A DNA stretch of 64,000 bases from Larix kaempferi (lineage: Eukaryota > Streptophyta > Pinopsida > Pinales > Pinaceae): contig BSBM01000307.1 of assembly GCA_027924585.1 (NCBI GenBank), forward strand, positions 11,554,001 to 11,618,000, given 5' to 3'. This document shows positions 33,176 to 44,501 of this stretch, in pieces. Below the pieces are notes generated by a model. The model ran no database searches. It was not told the origin of the DNA and saw only the letters and a list, made by a program, of their open reading frames with translations. Every line of letters begins with the position of its first letter. Position 1 is the first letter of the stretch. The position numbers and the translations under genes are program-made.

Positions 33176-34422
33176 CTAAGGAGTGAAATCGGCACTGATG
33201 TAAACGTTCTCTATCTTTCCTGGAGTGCAAGAGATGTTGATCAAAGTGGTTGGGGAAATATTGGCCATATTCCCCTCCACAAAAACATCATGCGACTCTA
33301 AAAGAGCCACAGGGTGACCAACCATCTCTGCTAGAGTCATCCTAAACTCCTCTTTCTCAACGAGCTCGAGATTGGGAAGGAAATAAGAGTGATGGTGCAT
33401 ATCTTCCCATGGCCTCTCACTACCACACATGGCCTTGAGGATAGCTTCATCAGATGGTAAAGTATCATCAAGGCAATCATGGGAACAAGATGAGTTGGTT
33501 TCCCAAACTGGCAGCGTAACGGGATCTTCCTCAACTGTCTGGGAAGAAGAGAGATCCGGATCTGCAGCGGTTTGTTGGATATGATCGTAAGCGAGCTCCG
33601 ATATAGATAAAGGTATAGACATCCTGACATGCACAATGTCTCCAAACATGGAATTCGTGGATGGTAAATTCCACGGATCATCTAAATAGGAGGTCCGGAA
33701 TAACGTATTATTCGAAGGAGGAGATGCATTGTCGGTAATGGTTCCAATAGAATTCACAGGCACAGAATGGTTAAAAGTTACCATCAATGAAGGGTACATT
33801 CCAACACCTATGTTCCCAGTTTCCAACCGAGAATTAGAAACTTGTGGGATTACAGATCCCGTGGATGCTTTGGAAGGAGTGCCAACATAATCCAGTTGAT
33901 CGATCGTCACAATCTTGCCTTCATGGGGAAAGAAGATAACTCTAAATACAGTAGACGCGATAGCCTTCATAGCGTACATCCAGTTTCGACCCAGTAAAGG
34001 TTGTAGTCGATGGGCACACCAACCACTTCGACTTCAATAGGCACAGACTTACCTCCCAAGGAGAAAACAAGGGAAGGGATAATTCCATGCGGCGTAAAAT
34101 ATCTACCGTTGAATGCAGTGAGTGTAGTTCTAGACGAGAGTAGAGGAGTAGAGCTAAGAGATTTCCAACAAGCTAACGACATTACTGACGCAGAGGCACC
34201 TTCATCAACCATAGTACGTTTGACGAAGCTCTTAAGGAAAACCACCTGGATTTGAAAAAACACATGGTAAGGTAAGCGAGGTTGGACATCAGTAGTATCG
34301 AACTTGATAACACTAGGATTTCCCCCATCCTGAACTCCTAACGCACTCAAAAGGGCATGCTTCTTAGAAGGATAGGCTTGCAAAACTTCAAGAGACGACA
34401 TGGCACACGGAGTTTGGCCCAA
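33176..34422 (-). pseudogene. E2 aspartic protease and linker
   Basis: Minus strand. The active site reads TMVDEGASASVM (about 34205), the Asp-Glu-Gly-Ala form typical of Tat/Ogre proteases, and is intact. At about 33990 one T is missing from the run encoding YNLLLGRNW. This shifts the frame between the 34422-33967 and 33979-33176 segments, and the second continues YAMKAIASTVF and GKIVTIDQLDYV. A long acidic linker of unknown role precedes RT. The enzyme would process the polyprotein. Confidence 0.75.
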
Positions 34423-34623
34423 ATCTCCTACGATGGAATAATTCTGGGTGGCTCAAGCATTGGGATTATGCGTGGAGCGCTTGAGAACACCTTTTGGTAT
34501 CCGCGGCATAATGAAAGGCTTCTCGATATGCAAGGAATTGTCAGGAGGAGGGGGAGGCTCACTCCCCAAGTTGGGTTGTGGTGCACCATAATCGCGCTGA
34601 CGAGCAGCAACACAAACCTCCAA

Positions 34624-36183
34624 CTAAACCATATTCACACATCCATAACCACTAGTATTGGAAGAAGACGTTGTCGTCTCATTAGTACCATAACCAGTGG
34701 TGGGAGCATGCGAAGCCATGTTTTGGTGATGAGGTAGGGGATCCTTCAACACAACTGGGCTTTGTGCCAAATGCTTCGATGCTTCTTCAATTCCAGGACA
34801 TAAGTGAGTAAGATGATCCTCCCCACAAAGCTTGCAAAGGAATTTCACCTTACGCCTAGGTTTACGATCCTCGCTAGCATTACCGCCTTCCTGGGGAGGG
34901 TTGGAATTCTCTTTACGAGGAGTATTATGATTGCTATTGTTATTACTTCCATTGTTTCCACCCCTACGATTATTTCTCCCCTTTTTCTTACCACCAAGTT
35001 GCTGGTTACCCGATGGTTTCATTGATTTCACATTGTGTACATCAGATGACGGAGTGGAAGTGGACATGGTGTGAACCTGTTCAGGAGCAGACTGGTTGAG
35101 CGACAAATTTTGCATCGACATGTGGTCCAGAAACTGACGTAGGCTCATGTCTTGTTCTCGGTGCATCAGGAATAATGTCATACAAAATGCCAGACTAAGA
35201 ATAAAGTAGATCTAACTACTGGACTTTCAAGATAGCTTGTTCTTCAGTCACAATGCCGGACATCGAAACATCCTTAGCAATGTATGGGAGTAAAGACTTA
35301 AGGAACCATTCCAACAGGAACTCTGGAGGAATGTTGGCTTTCACTAATCTCTTCCGCCAACGCCACTCTTGAACGTGGTCAGAAATATGTGTGTCCTTAT
35401 TCTGACGGAAGGTGGACAACAACTCAGTACCAGTATCATAACGAACCGGCAACTGGAAATGGTCTAAGAAAACCAAAGCAATCTCATTGAATCCCCTATA
35501 GGTGTTTTCAGGCAACTCCACATACCACTTCACGGCTGCCCCCGTGAGGGTGCGTTGAAATAGTCGTAATCTGATGGAATCATGATTCAAAGAGTTGGAG
35601 GAGCACCAAAGGTGAAACGTCGTGACATGATCTCCCGTGTCCTCACCACCTTTCCCCTCAAACTTTGGAATGTCGGAAGGAAGCTTGGTAGGGACCGGGG
35701 GCCAAGTAGGGTCGTGACACACCGGATCATTCATGAGCTTTGAAAGATCCGGGAGATTCAAGCATGCAAGGAATGGGAATTGAGGCTGGAAAGCTTGATT
35801 ATAAGCCCCCATAAAAGGTTGATTAAACGAAACTGTTTTATAAGATGGACCAAAAGCTTGACCATGAGGATTAAACTGCTGATGATAAGGACCTGATGGA
35901 CCATAAGCTTTCCCATGGCCATAGGATTGATAACCTCCTCCTGGATGACCCATTTGAGAGTAAGCAGGTATATGCATGTTTTGGGCACCATATTGGGGTG
36001 GTGGGTGATACTGGTGGCCAGCACCGACTGTGTTGTAGTAAGGGTTTCCACCATGAATATGGGGCATATATGTACTATTCATAGTGGGAACCGTGTTGTA
36101 ATGAACGTAATGGTATGGTATGTTCCCACCCCCAGCATTAGGATTAGCTTGAGCAGTCGTGTGGTGACCAAAAGCATGAGAAG
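34624..36183 (-). pseudogene. E2 gag, C-terminal part
   Basis: Minus strand. The region 36082-35800 is rich in Gly, Tyr, Pro, His and Gln. A retrotransposon-gag core follows (IPKFEGKGGEDTGDHVTTF, AVKWYVELP, ~35650-35300). A frameshift falls between 35216 and 35181, after which comes a basic Asn/Gly/Lys-rich tract and one zinc knuckle CKLCGEDHLTHLC (CX2CX4HX4C, ~34845-34805). Its upstream exon-like part lies beyond E3 at 41947-42860. Joining across E3 and one target duplication keeps the frame. It would form the capsid and bind RNA. Confidence 0.8.
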
Positions 36184-36188
36184 TATTA
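36184..36188. other. E3 target-site duplication, left (TATTA)
   Basis: TATTA here versus TATTC at 41942-41946, 4 of 5 bases identical. Both abut the LTR ends of E3. Confidence 0.65.
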
Positions 36189-36563
36189 TGTGAAGCACCT
36201 GCAACAATTAATTAATAAGAATATGCGAGATAGCAGAAATGACAGAACTCGGAATCACTTTTATATTGATCGTAGGCCACTTCGAGGGGGCAACCTCCCT
36301 TGAGCAAGCTCAATACAAATAACTTCACAGTGCCTTCATAGGCCTCAACACACACTTATATACTAAGTCTAGGCACCAATACTATGGGTCAAAACCATGG
36401 GCCACTACAAACTATGGATCAACAATACTACGGGCGACTTACAAATCATATGCGCCAACAACAATAACACAAACTATTGATCAACAAATATTACGGGACG
36501 ACTTACAAAGCATATGCATCCAACAACAATATACTAACAAAGTAAAGACATGGGTTCCTAACA
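36189..36563 (-). repeat. E3 3' LTR
   Basis: On the minus strand it starts TGTTAGGAACCC and ends GCTTCACA. The partner is at 41566-41941. Differences include several C/T and G/A transitions. Confidence 0.92.
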
Positions 36564-36577
36564 TCCCCTCCCCCTTA
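36564..36577 (-). other. E3 polypurine tract
   Basis: The minus strand reads AAGGGGGAGGGGA directly before the 3' LTR start TGTTAGG. Confidence 0.85.
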
Positions 36578-36592
36578 AAAAAAGCTTTGTCC

Positions 36593-37900
36593 TCAAAGCT
36601 TTAGATGTGAAAATTGTTGTTGAATCTGAAGGAGTGGTTCCCATGTAGCATCCCCTGGTTGCATGCCATGCCACTGAATTAAAACCTTTGTGATAGAGCG
36701 AGAGCAAAGCTAACGAGTGCATCGATTGAGGATGGCCTCCGGCTCCAAAAGGATGGATCCTTCATTATCCAGTTTGGGTAAAATAGTTTTTCCACTAATG
36801 GTGGTTCCAAGAACTTTCTTCAGACAAGAGACATGAAATAATGGATGAATGCAAGAAGAAGGAGGAAGTTCCAATTTATAAGCAACGGACCCAATCTTCT
36901 GAAGAATCCGATATGGCCCATAGAAATTTGGAGCGAGCTTATGACGCCCTTTGAGTTTCAGGGAGGATTGCTTGTACGGCTGGAGACGAAGAAAAACAAT
37001 ATCGCCTGCTTGAAAAGTGCACTCAGAACGGTGCTGATCAGCTTGTTGCTTCATGCAATTTCTTGCCGTGTGAAGATTGTCCCACAAAATGCGAAGAATC
37101 TGGTCGCGGTTTCGAAGGACCGTGTCAACTTCCTGAACTGGTGAACTGTTGGGGGTGTATGGAAGAAGAACTGCAGGTGCCTGACCATAGACTGCTTCAT
37201 ATGGGGTCATTTTAGAGGCAATGTGGTAAGAGGTATTGTACCACCATTCAGCGAGAGGGAGCCACTTTTCCCACTGATGTTGTTGTTCAGAGGTGAATCA
37301 ACGAAGATAAGTTTCCAAGCATTTATTGATAATTTCAGTCTGACCATCTATTTGTGGGTGATACCCTGAACTCATCTTCAGTTTGGTGCCAGTGTGGAGA
37401 AATAGTTCTGTCCAAAAATGACTGGTGAAAGTCACATCACGATCGGAGACAATGGAAGAAGGATGCCATGAAGACAAAAGATCTGGTCCAGGAAAATTTG
37501 AGCGACTGAGGAGGCTGTATAGGGATGGCTGAGAGCACAAAAATGACTATATTTTGAGAGGCGATCAACCACAATGAGAATCACTGTCTTCCTGCCAGAT
37601 TTAGGGAGCCCTTCAATGAAATCCATAGAAATATCTGTCCAAATCCATGTAGGTATGGGCAAGGGTTCGAGCAATCCTGGAAGGAGTGTTGTTTCACCCT
37701 TATTACGCTGGCAGGTATCACATTCAGCCACCATCTGTTGAATTGTCATTTTCATGCCCTGCCAAAAGAAGTTACGTTGTGCCCGTTCATACGTTTTGAG
37801 GAACCCAGAGTGCCCTTCCAATGGAGAAGCATGGAGTTCATAGAAGACATCCTGTTGGAGATCTGTGCTCTGGGGAAGCACCAAACGACCCTTGTATCTC
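36593..37900 (-). pseudogene. E3 integrase with chromodomain
   Basis: Minus strand. The HHCC module ends ECDTCQRNKG (~37715). The core has Asp in VVDRLSK, Asp in VSDRDVTF and Glu in GQTEIINKC, all intact. One frameshift lies near 37530, between the first and second Asp, and there is a stop at 37298. The GPY-type C-terminal domain (APNFYGPYRILQKIG) is at ~36930. It leads to a chromodomain at 36745-36593 (EPEAILNRC ... VLIQWHGMQPGDATWEP) with a stop at 36710. Chromodomains guide chromovirus integration to certain chromatin. The end TGA is at 36595-36593. Confidence 0.88.
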
Positions 37901-38574
37901 AGAGAAGCACCATCCCAAGAGTAATGTGGTACAGCAGAAGGGTTGTTGGTCAAGCGTTGGATGATTTGAGATAAGGAAGAGTCATTGACATAACTCTGTT
38001 GAACAGATTGCAACCAATTTGGAACAGGCATAGAAATAGATGAAAGAGAACCTTGGGCATCAAATGTGCGAGAAAGAGCATCTGCCACAATATTGTCTTT
38101 ACCCTTCTTGTAAGTGATCTCATAGTCATAACCCATGAGTTTGCTAACCCATTTATGTTGTGTTGAGGAGGAGACACGTTGTTCCAAGAAATATTTCAGA
38201 CTCTGGTGATCAGTCTTGATGCATAAATGATTCCCTAATAGGTATGGTCGCCACTTCTGTACTGCATGCAAAATAGCCATCATTTCCTTCTCATATGTAG
38301 AGGCAGCTAAATTCTTACCGAAAAGGGCTTTGCTGGTGAATGCAATGGGGTGTTCATCTTGAAGGAGAACATCACCAAGTCCACTGTCGCAAGCATCACT
38401 CTCAATAGTGAAGGGCTTGGAAAAATCGAGCATAGCTAGAACAAGTGTAGTACACATAGCTTGTTTCGGTTTGTCAAATGCACACTGAGCAGCATGTGTC
38501 CATGTAAAAGCATCCTTTTTCATCAGAGCAATTAATGGAGCTGCAATCTTCCCATAATCCTTAACAAACTTGCG
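37901..38574 (-). pseudogene. E3 RNase H
   Basis: In the same minus-strand frame as RT. The catalytic set is visible: Asp in TIESDACDSG, Glu in TYEKEMMAI, Asp in KTDHQSLKYF and Asp in NIVADALSR. Unlike E1 and E2 this RT-linked RNase H looks complete, and the element has no second copy. A stop at 38574 (TAG) separates it from RT. Confidence 0.85.
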
Positions 38575-39330
38575 CTAATAGCCAGTCAACCCCAAAAAAA
38601 CACGAAGGCTCTTGAGTGTTTGAGGATGCGGCCAATTGTTCATGGCATCGATTTTGGAAGGATCCATGCGAACCCCTTGTGCGGAGATAATGTGCTCGGG
38701 ATACTCAACTTCCTTCTGTCCAAAAACACATTTAGATTGCTTGGCGTGGAGATGATGGTCAGAGAAAAGTTGCATGACAAGATCCAGATGTTCATCCCAT
38801 GTTTTACTGTAGATGAGGATATCATCAAACAATACCAAAATGAATTTCCGCAAGTAGGGCCGAAATATTTTATTCATCAAGGCCTGGAATGTGAAAGGAG
38901 CATTAGTGAGGCCAAAGGGCATGACCAAAAACTCATAATGGCCATCATGTGTGCAGAAAGATATGTTAGGGATATCATCCTCATGAACCCGAATTTGATG
39001 ATACCCAGAACGAAGATCCAACTTGGAGAAAAATTGAGCCCCATGAAGCTCATCAAGAAGCTCATCAACAACAGGAATTGGAAACTTATCCTTGATGGTG
39101 AGGTGATTAAGTGCTCGGAAGTCAATGCAGAGGCGCCATGACCCATATTTTTTGTGTACAAGAAGAACTGGAGAAGAAAAGGAACTAGTGCTTGGGCGAA
39201 TAATACCTTGCTTCAATAAGTCTCGAACGAGCATTTCAATCTCCATTTTTTGGTGAAATGGGTAGCGATAGGGCCTGATGTTGGGAGGAATGCATCCAGG
39301 AAGGAGATGAATACGATGGTCTTCTGGCCT
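38575..39330 (-). pseudogene. E3 reverse transcriptase
   Basis: Minus-strand open frame 39246-38575. It has the canonical blocks [66 protein letters not shown] and the catalytic box FDD in [12 protein letters not shown] (first position Phe for Tyr). It ends [10 protein letters not shown]. No frameshift in this part; there are upstream stops before 39246. Confidence 0.9.
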
Positions 39331-39522
39331 TCAAGGTGGCAATCCCATTGGTTCAGCAAAGACACCTGTATATCGATCCAGAAATTGTTGTAGATCCAAA
39401 GGAGTAGTGGAGACCACTGATGGTTGCATCTGAATGGAATGGATCTGAGCGATGACACCATGTGAATTCTTCTTGAGGAGTTTTTCCATGCGATGTGAAC
39501 TGATGATGCTGAGAGACCCTGG

Positions 39523-39888
39523 TTATAATCCTATCAATGCTTTTTTTTGTCCATTGAGGGAAAACTGCATCCAAAGTTCAGCAAAATCCCATAAGATAGG
39601 GCCAAGTGTGCGTAGCCATTGAGCGCCCAAAACCACATCACATCCTCCTAAGGTCAAGGAAAACATGTCAGAGTGCAAGGTATAATCTCCCATAGAGATA
39701 CGAACATTTCGACACTTCCATTTGCAAGGTAAGGTGCCCCCATTGGAAACCATGACTTCAAAGTTGGAGCAAGGATGGATAAAACAATCAGCTTGTTTGG
39801 CTATCCGAGGGTCGATGAAATTATGAGTGCTACCATAATCAATGAGTATTGTAAGAGGAAGCTTATTGAAGTAACCCCTGACCCGCAT
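39523..39888 (-). pseudogene. E3 aspartic protease
   Basis: Minus strand, 121 codons open. The active site LIDYGSTHNFID matches the chromovirus LIDSGSTHNFI motif with Tyr for Ser; the catalytic Asp is kept. GCDVVLGAQWL near the C-terminus is also typical. Confidence 0.85.
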
Positions 39889-39959
39889 TGTTTGGGGGGT
39901 GGTGATTCTAGCTAAAACATGGAGAGATATCTCTAGCTAGTCATCCTGAGACGGAGGGT

Positions 39960-40902
39960 CAATAGGCGGTTCCTGAATGTCGACCTAAGCATCCATTATT
40001 TCTGGATCTTCATCACCAATTTCAGAGGCAGGCAGAGAATCCACATCCAAGAGATAGAGATTTTGCTGAACACATCTATTTCCCCGAGTGAATTTCTCAT
40101 CACAATTATATCAAATCCCCTTTTCTCTGCATGCTTGCATCTCTGTTTCAAACAAACGCTTGATAGGAGTTGGTCGAGGAGCCTGTGGTATGGGTGGTCA
40201 TTGAGAACCCATATTTCGGAAGGGAACAAAAGTGGACTTGGAGCATTGTTCGGCTGCAATCTTGTCTTCTGCCAACTTAGCCAACCCTAGGGCTTCCATC
40301 ATTGTGTTGGGACATAACATTTTGACCTCAGAGCGGATAGCATCCTTTAGACCACTGATAAAACAGCTCCGGTAAAAGTCATCAGACAATCCTTCAGTGC
40401 GGTTGGCTAGTTTCTCAAATTCGGTTTGATACTCTCTCACAGTGCCAATTTGGCGAAGTTTAGTGAGGACTTCTGTGAAGTCATCAAAAGCACTAGGACC
40501 AAATCGTTGCAAAAGGAGCTAGCAAAAGTCTGGCCATTTTGGCTCTTCATGAGCCTTGATGTACCAACGGTACCATTGAAGAGCTTTCTGTTCCAAATGA
40601 AAGGATGCAAGCAGAACTTGGTTGACATCAAAAGTATTATGTAGACTGAAATACTGTTCTGGACTATAGATCCATCCAGTTGGATCAGTACCATTGAAGC
40701 AAGGAAAATCAAGCCTCGGACCATGGAAATTGCTGGAAGAAGAGAACCTATTGTCTGATGAAGACTCAGATTGTCATTTGTTGTTCATAGCTGAATGTTC
40801 AAGATGGAGGCCGAGAAATTTTTCATCCAGATCCTCGAGTTTGGCTTGGATGGCTGCAAGTGCTTCTTCCATGGTTTTTGCTTCTGCACGAGTGACAACC
40901 AT
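39960..40902 (-). pseudogene. E3 gag
   Basis: On the minus strand the ATG at 40902 opens VVTRAEAKTMEEAL. It continues over a TGA near 40776 into PCFNGTDPTGWIYSPEQYF and the gag core at 40720-40198 (QRFGPSAFDDFTEVLTKLRQ, YQTEFEKLANR, FISGLKDAIRSEV). The zinc knuckle near 40110-40070 is ruined: the first Cys codon is a TGA and the His is Asn (YNCDEKFTRGNRC). A ~50-bp duplication covers the start codon (copies near 40880 and 40925), so two ATG contexts exist. Confidence 0.8.
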
Positions 40903-41550
40903 AACCAAGAGTTTTTTTTTGCTCCTGCACGGGTGACAACCATAACCAGGAGTTTGAGTTTTTTTTTTTTTCTTCCCAAAATGGAACGGCTACAGCTCGG
41001 AAGGGATCTAAAACAGATAGATCTGCAATGGCCTGGAAGTGAGTGGAAACAGAGGGATCTGAAACGACGCCGAATGGATTGAAAACGGCTAGATCTGGAA
41101 CGGCTTTCAGAATGGATTTGAAACGATGCAGCAGTGATCGACAACAGTTCAGCTGAAAATAGATATGGACCCCAGGTATGTGCGGCTTCCTAACAGTTCA
41201 AGGGTTTCACTCGGCCACCAATGCTATCTGACGGCTTGCGTATTGGGGCAGTACCCCTCACTCCATGACTCAGTTAAAACTGATAACCACTTTGCCACAA
41301 ACGGCAGCTCTTGGTTTACCTCACAGGTGGGAACTAGTCAATTAGGTAGGGGTCGTTGCCCTTTTCACTGGCATGTCCTCTCAATGGGCCAACTACTTCG
41401 GGGTTCCTGTGGTACTCCTCACAATGAGTTTTAGGGCTTATGCACAAGTACTTCCCACAGTTAAGCGGATAGGGATTATTCCCAAATCCGAACCTACAAC
41501 AGATGCGAAAAAAAAATTGGCATAAATTTCACCCAGCGAGCCCAAGAAAG

Positions 41551-41563
41551 TGCTCTGATACCA
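41551..41563 (-). other. E3 primer-binding site (initiator Met tRNA type)
   Basis: The minus strand reads TGGTATCAGAGCA two bases inside the 5' LTR end. TGGTATCAGAGC is the classic initiator-methionine tRNA complement. Confidence 0.92.
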
Positions 41564-41565
41564 GA

Positions 41566-41941
41566 TGTGAAGCACCTGCAACAATTAATTAATAAGAATA
41601 TGCGAAATAGCAGAAATGACAGAACTCGGAATCACTTTTATATTGATCGTAGGCCACTTCGAGGGGGCAACCTCCCTTTTAGAAAGCTCAATACAAATAA
41701 CTTCACGGTGCCTTCATAGGCCTCAACACACACTTATATACTAAGTCTAGGCACCATTACTATGGCTCAAAACCATGGGCCACTACAAACTATGGATCAA
41801 CAATACTATGGGCGACTTACAAAGCATATGCACCAACAACAATAACACAAACTATTGATCAACAAATATTACGGGATGACTTACAAAGCATATGCATCCA
41901 ACAACAATATACTAACAAAGTAAAGACATGGGTTCCTAACA
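41566..41941 (-). repeat. E3 5' LTR
   Basis: Partner of 36189-36563. It ends on the plus strand at ...CCTAACA, followed by the target duplication TATTC. Confidence 0.92.
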
Positions 41942-41946
41942 TATTC

Positions 41947-42860
41947 CCAGCCCCAACATTGGTGTGATTAGTAGCAGGGTTGGTGGTGTGATGTCCATGT
42001 GGATATGAAACATTCCCACCTCCTACATTAGCATTACTAGTGGTGGCAGTGGACGCAAAAGTATGCGGTATATTTCCACCCCCGTGGTTGGGAGGAACGG
42101 TATCATTCGTAAAAGTAGTCCTGGGTTGACGAGTAGCAACATGTGTATTAGGTGGTGGATGGCGAGTCGTGTTCCGAACAACATTCCAGTTAGGTTGGGT
42201 AATCCTAGGAGGTGGTCGTCTTCCAACATTAGCATTGTTAGGAATCTAACCAGTCCCCATACTATGTGTGTGAGTGGACAACGTAGTGCCCCCAGCGAGG
42301 GTAGTGCCCCTGGTGGGTATAGTATGGCTAACACTTTGACTAGTGCCAGCGTGACTATCAACCATAGTGGAAGGTTCGACAGTACTATGACTAGGCATAC
42401 CAAAAGAGAGTGCGGTGGGGTTGATCGTAGTGTCATTATGTGATTCAGGCATCCCGTATCTATAACTGCGTGGAAACGAAGGAATGAAAGGCTCGTCCTG
42501 TTCTTCATCCTCGGGTAAGTCAGGCATTCCGTAAAGATAATTATCCTTATTCGAAGGATCAAACGGATCTCGATCAAGTGGATTAGGCCAAATAGAACCA
42601 GGTTGAGTCTCAGGTGGATCACCTCCCCACTCCTCACGAGGAGTATGGGGATCGTAAGTATGGTCAACTCTACCCGAAGGAGTCGAAGGTTTTTCCTCAG
42701 TATCAAGATGTGCAGCCATGATGTCTTGGATGTAAGTCTCGTATGAATCCGAAGACTCAGAGGGAGCCCTCCGGCATCCTCTAGCAACACGATGTGAAAA
42801 CTCGAGTGGCTTTAAACCAGGCAAACGAAGGGACCGGCGGAGAGTAGGGCTCTGTGCCAC
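41947..42860 (-). pseudogene. E2 gag, N-terminal part
   Basis: On the minus strand the ATG at 42860 starts AQSPTLRRSLRLPGLK. The acidic, Pro/Asp-rich body carries a YLYGMPDLP / YRYGMPES / LSFGMPS repeat. One TAG lies at 42248. Then come repeated Asn/Gly units (NANVGGGN, NVGAGN, and across E3 NAGGGN) rich in His and Thr. The frame runs unchanged into the part beyond E3 when E3 and one target copy are removed. Low-complexity N-termini of this kind are common in Tat gag proteins. Confidence 0.7.
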
Positions 42861-44479
42861 GATATCTCTGGAGAGAATATGTAACCAAAACGTCCCCTAA
42901 AGGCCAACTATCGATCAAAAACAGTAAATCAAAAGCACACACCTAGAGAAACTACAGCCAAGAGCAGACAAACAGAGTAGCTAAATGAGCTCTCGACACT
43001 AGAGCCGGTATGTCTCGCCTAGGAGAGGCTTGAGACTCCCAAACTATAGTCGAAGGTAACAGAATCAGTTATAGAGACACCCAGGCTTCACTGCGTCGAC
43101 AGGGTCAAGTCCACTGCATGAACACAACTATGTTGTCCAATCCCTATTTGACTCAGGACACAAACATCATAACCACTGCAAGTACCCTGTGCGGTACCTA
43201 GGTAAGGCAACTATGTTCACCGCAATATAACCAATGCTTAGGGGGACAGTCGCAGGTGGGACCCATCGTATGGGCAGGCTAGCTAAGCCCGAAGCACAAG
43301 AGGACGAACCTCCGGTACCCCCAGATACGAACAAATCCTGGATATATCTCCCACGTTCAGCTGGTATCAGAGGGATATCTCCTCAACCAACCTCCTGTGA
43401 CCTCGTGCTTAACTCTGGATTGAGTAGAGCTTCCTGAGAACACCGATCTATACCATGGATTCCTCCACTCCCTAGTCAGACACCTAATGTTTTGTCTAGT
43501 AGTCTTGGATTGTTAACTCACAATGATCTATTCCAAGACTCTAAACCTATGCTAGTTGGTGTACCCTATAAATAAAATCAGTCTAATCAATTTTAAGATT
43601 AAGCGTTAATTTTAGTAGCTGTGATTACTCAAGGGATATGATAGTGAAACTAGTGATGTGTAGACTCAATAGTATGCAAAATTGTCCAATCCTAGACTCA
43701 TCTATCCAATAAAACAATGTCACTAATATGCAAAATCAACCAACAATTCCGAAATAAAGATGCAATCTTTTATCTTTTCGATGCACAAGCAGAACCTAAA
43801 ATGAAGGCAACAAGCACTCAATGCAAGATGCAGTACATGAAAGTAAAATATTTTTGTATTTTCGCTTATAAACAAGAAGAAAAATGCAAAAACTAAATGT
43901 GTATTTTTGTATTTTTTCAATATAAATGGTATGAAAAAATGCAAGCAAAATCCTACTATTTAGTCACTGAAGTGCCAAGAAGATCACTAAGACGACCCAG
44001 CAGATCCTAAACAACAAGACTCAGCCAAGGAAAGAGCTCAAAAGGAAAAAACCAAGAGGATAAATCCAAAGATTGGTAAAAAACCAAGAAGGCTCAACCA
44101 AGAGAAACGAAGAGATCTGGTCAAAACCAAGGCATGAAATAGTCAAGAAAGAGGCCAACAAAGACTCAGGAACCAACAAAGCAAACCCAGCAACAACCAA
44201 TAGCCATAAACCAACAAAAGCCGGAGTTACATGCTATTGTCGAAGGAATACCTACGGGTACCCGCGAGCAATAGTGTAAACAGAGGTGGGTATATGCGAT
44301 TTGAGCCAAGCTAGCCCGCAGGTGAGGAAAGGAAAATGGGCAAATAAAGAGTCCAAGGGCTCAGAAAAAGCAAGTTTTCTATAGTGTATCTTAATGGCCA
44401 GTCAGTGACACGAAGCTTCGATAAACAAAAACTCTAATTATGGACTAATGCTAAAAAAATTTCTCAAACATGGATGTTT
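42861..44479 (-). other. E2 5' leader (non-coding)
   Basis: About 1.6 kb between the PBS and gag. No convincing coding on either strand. An AACCAAG-rich stretch lies at 44030-44150. A leader of this length is common in large Tat elements. Confidence 0.5.
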
Positions 44480-44497
44480 TCCCCAGTGGAGTCGCCA
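44480..44497 (-). other. E2 primer-binding site
   Basis: The minus strand reads TGGCGACTCCACTGGGGA four bases inside the 5' LTR. The TGGCGAC...GGGGA form is that of plant LTR elements. I do not assign the tRNA. Confidence 0.8.
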
Positions 44498-44501
44498 TTT
44501 C

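Larger units (their letters stand above)
36189..41941 (-). mobile_element. E3: chromovirus (Ty3/gypsy with chromodomain) nested in E2 gag
   Basis: About 5.75 kb. LTRs at 36189-36563 and 41566-41941 (375/376 bp, ~3-4% different by eye). PBS TGGTATCAGAGCA (minus strand, 41551-41563) and a PPT next to the left LTR. Gene order on the minus strand is gag, protease, RT, RNase H, integrase, chromodomain. It is inserted in the Asn/Gly-repeat part of E2 gag and is therefore younger than E2. Its LTRs are also less diverged than those of E1. Confidence 0.92.
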
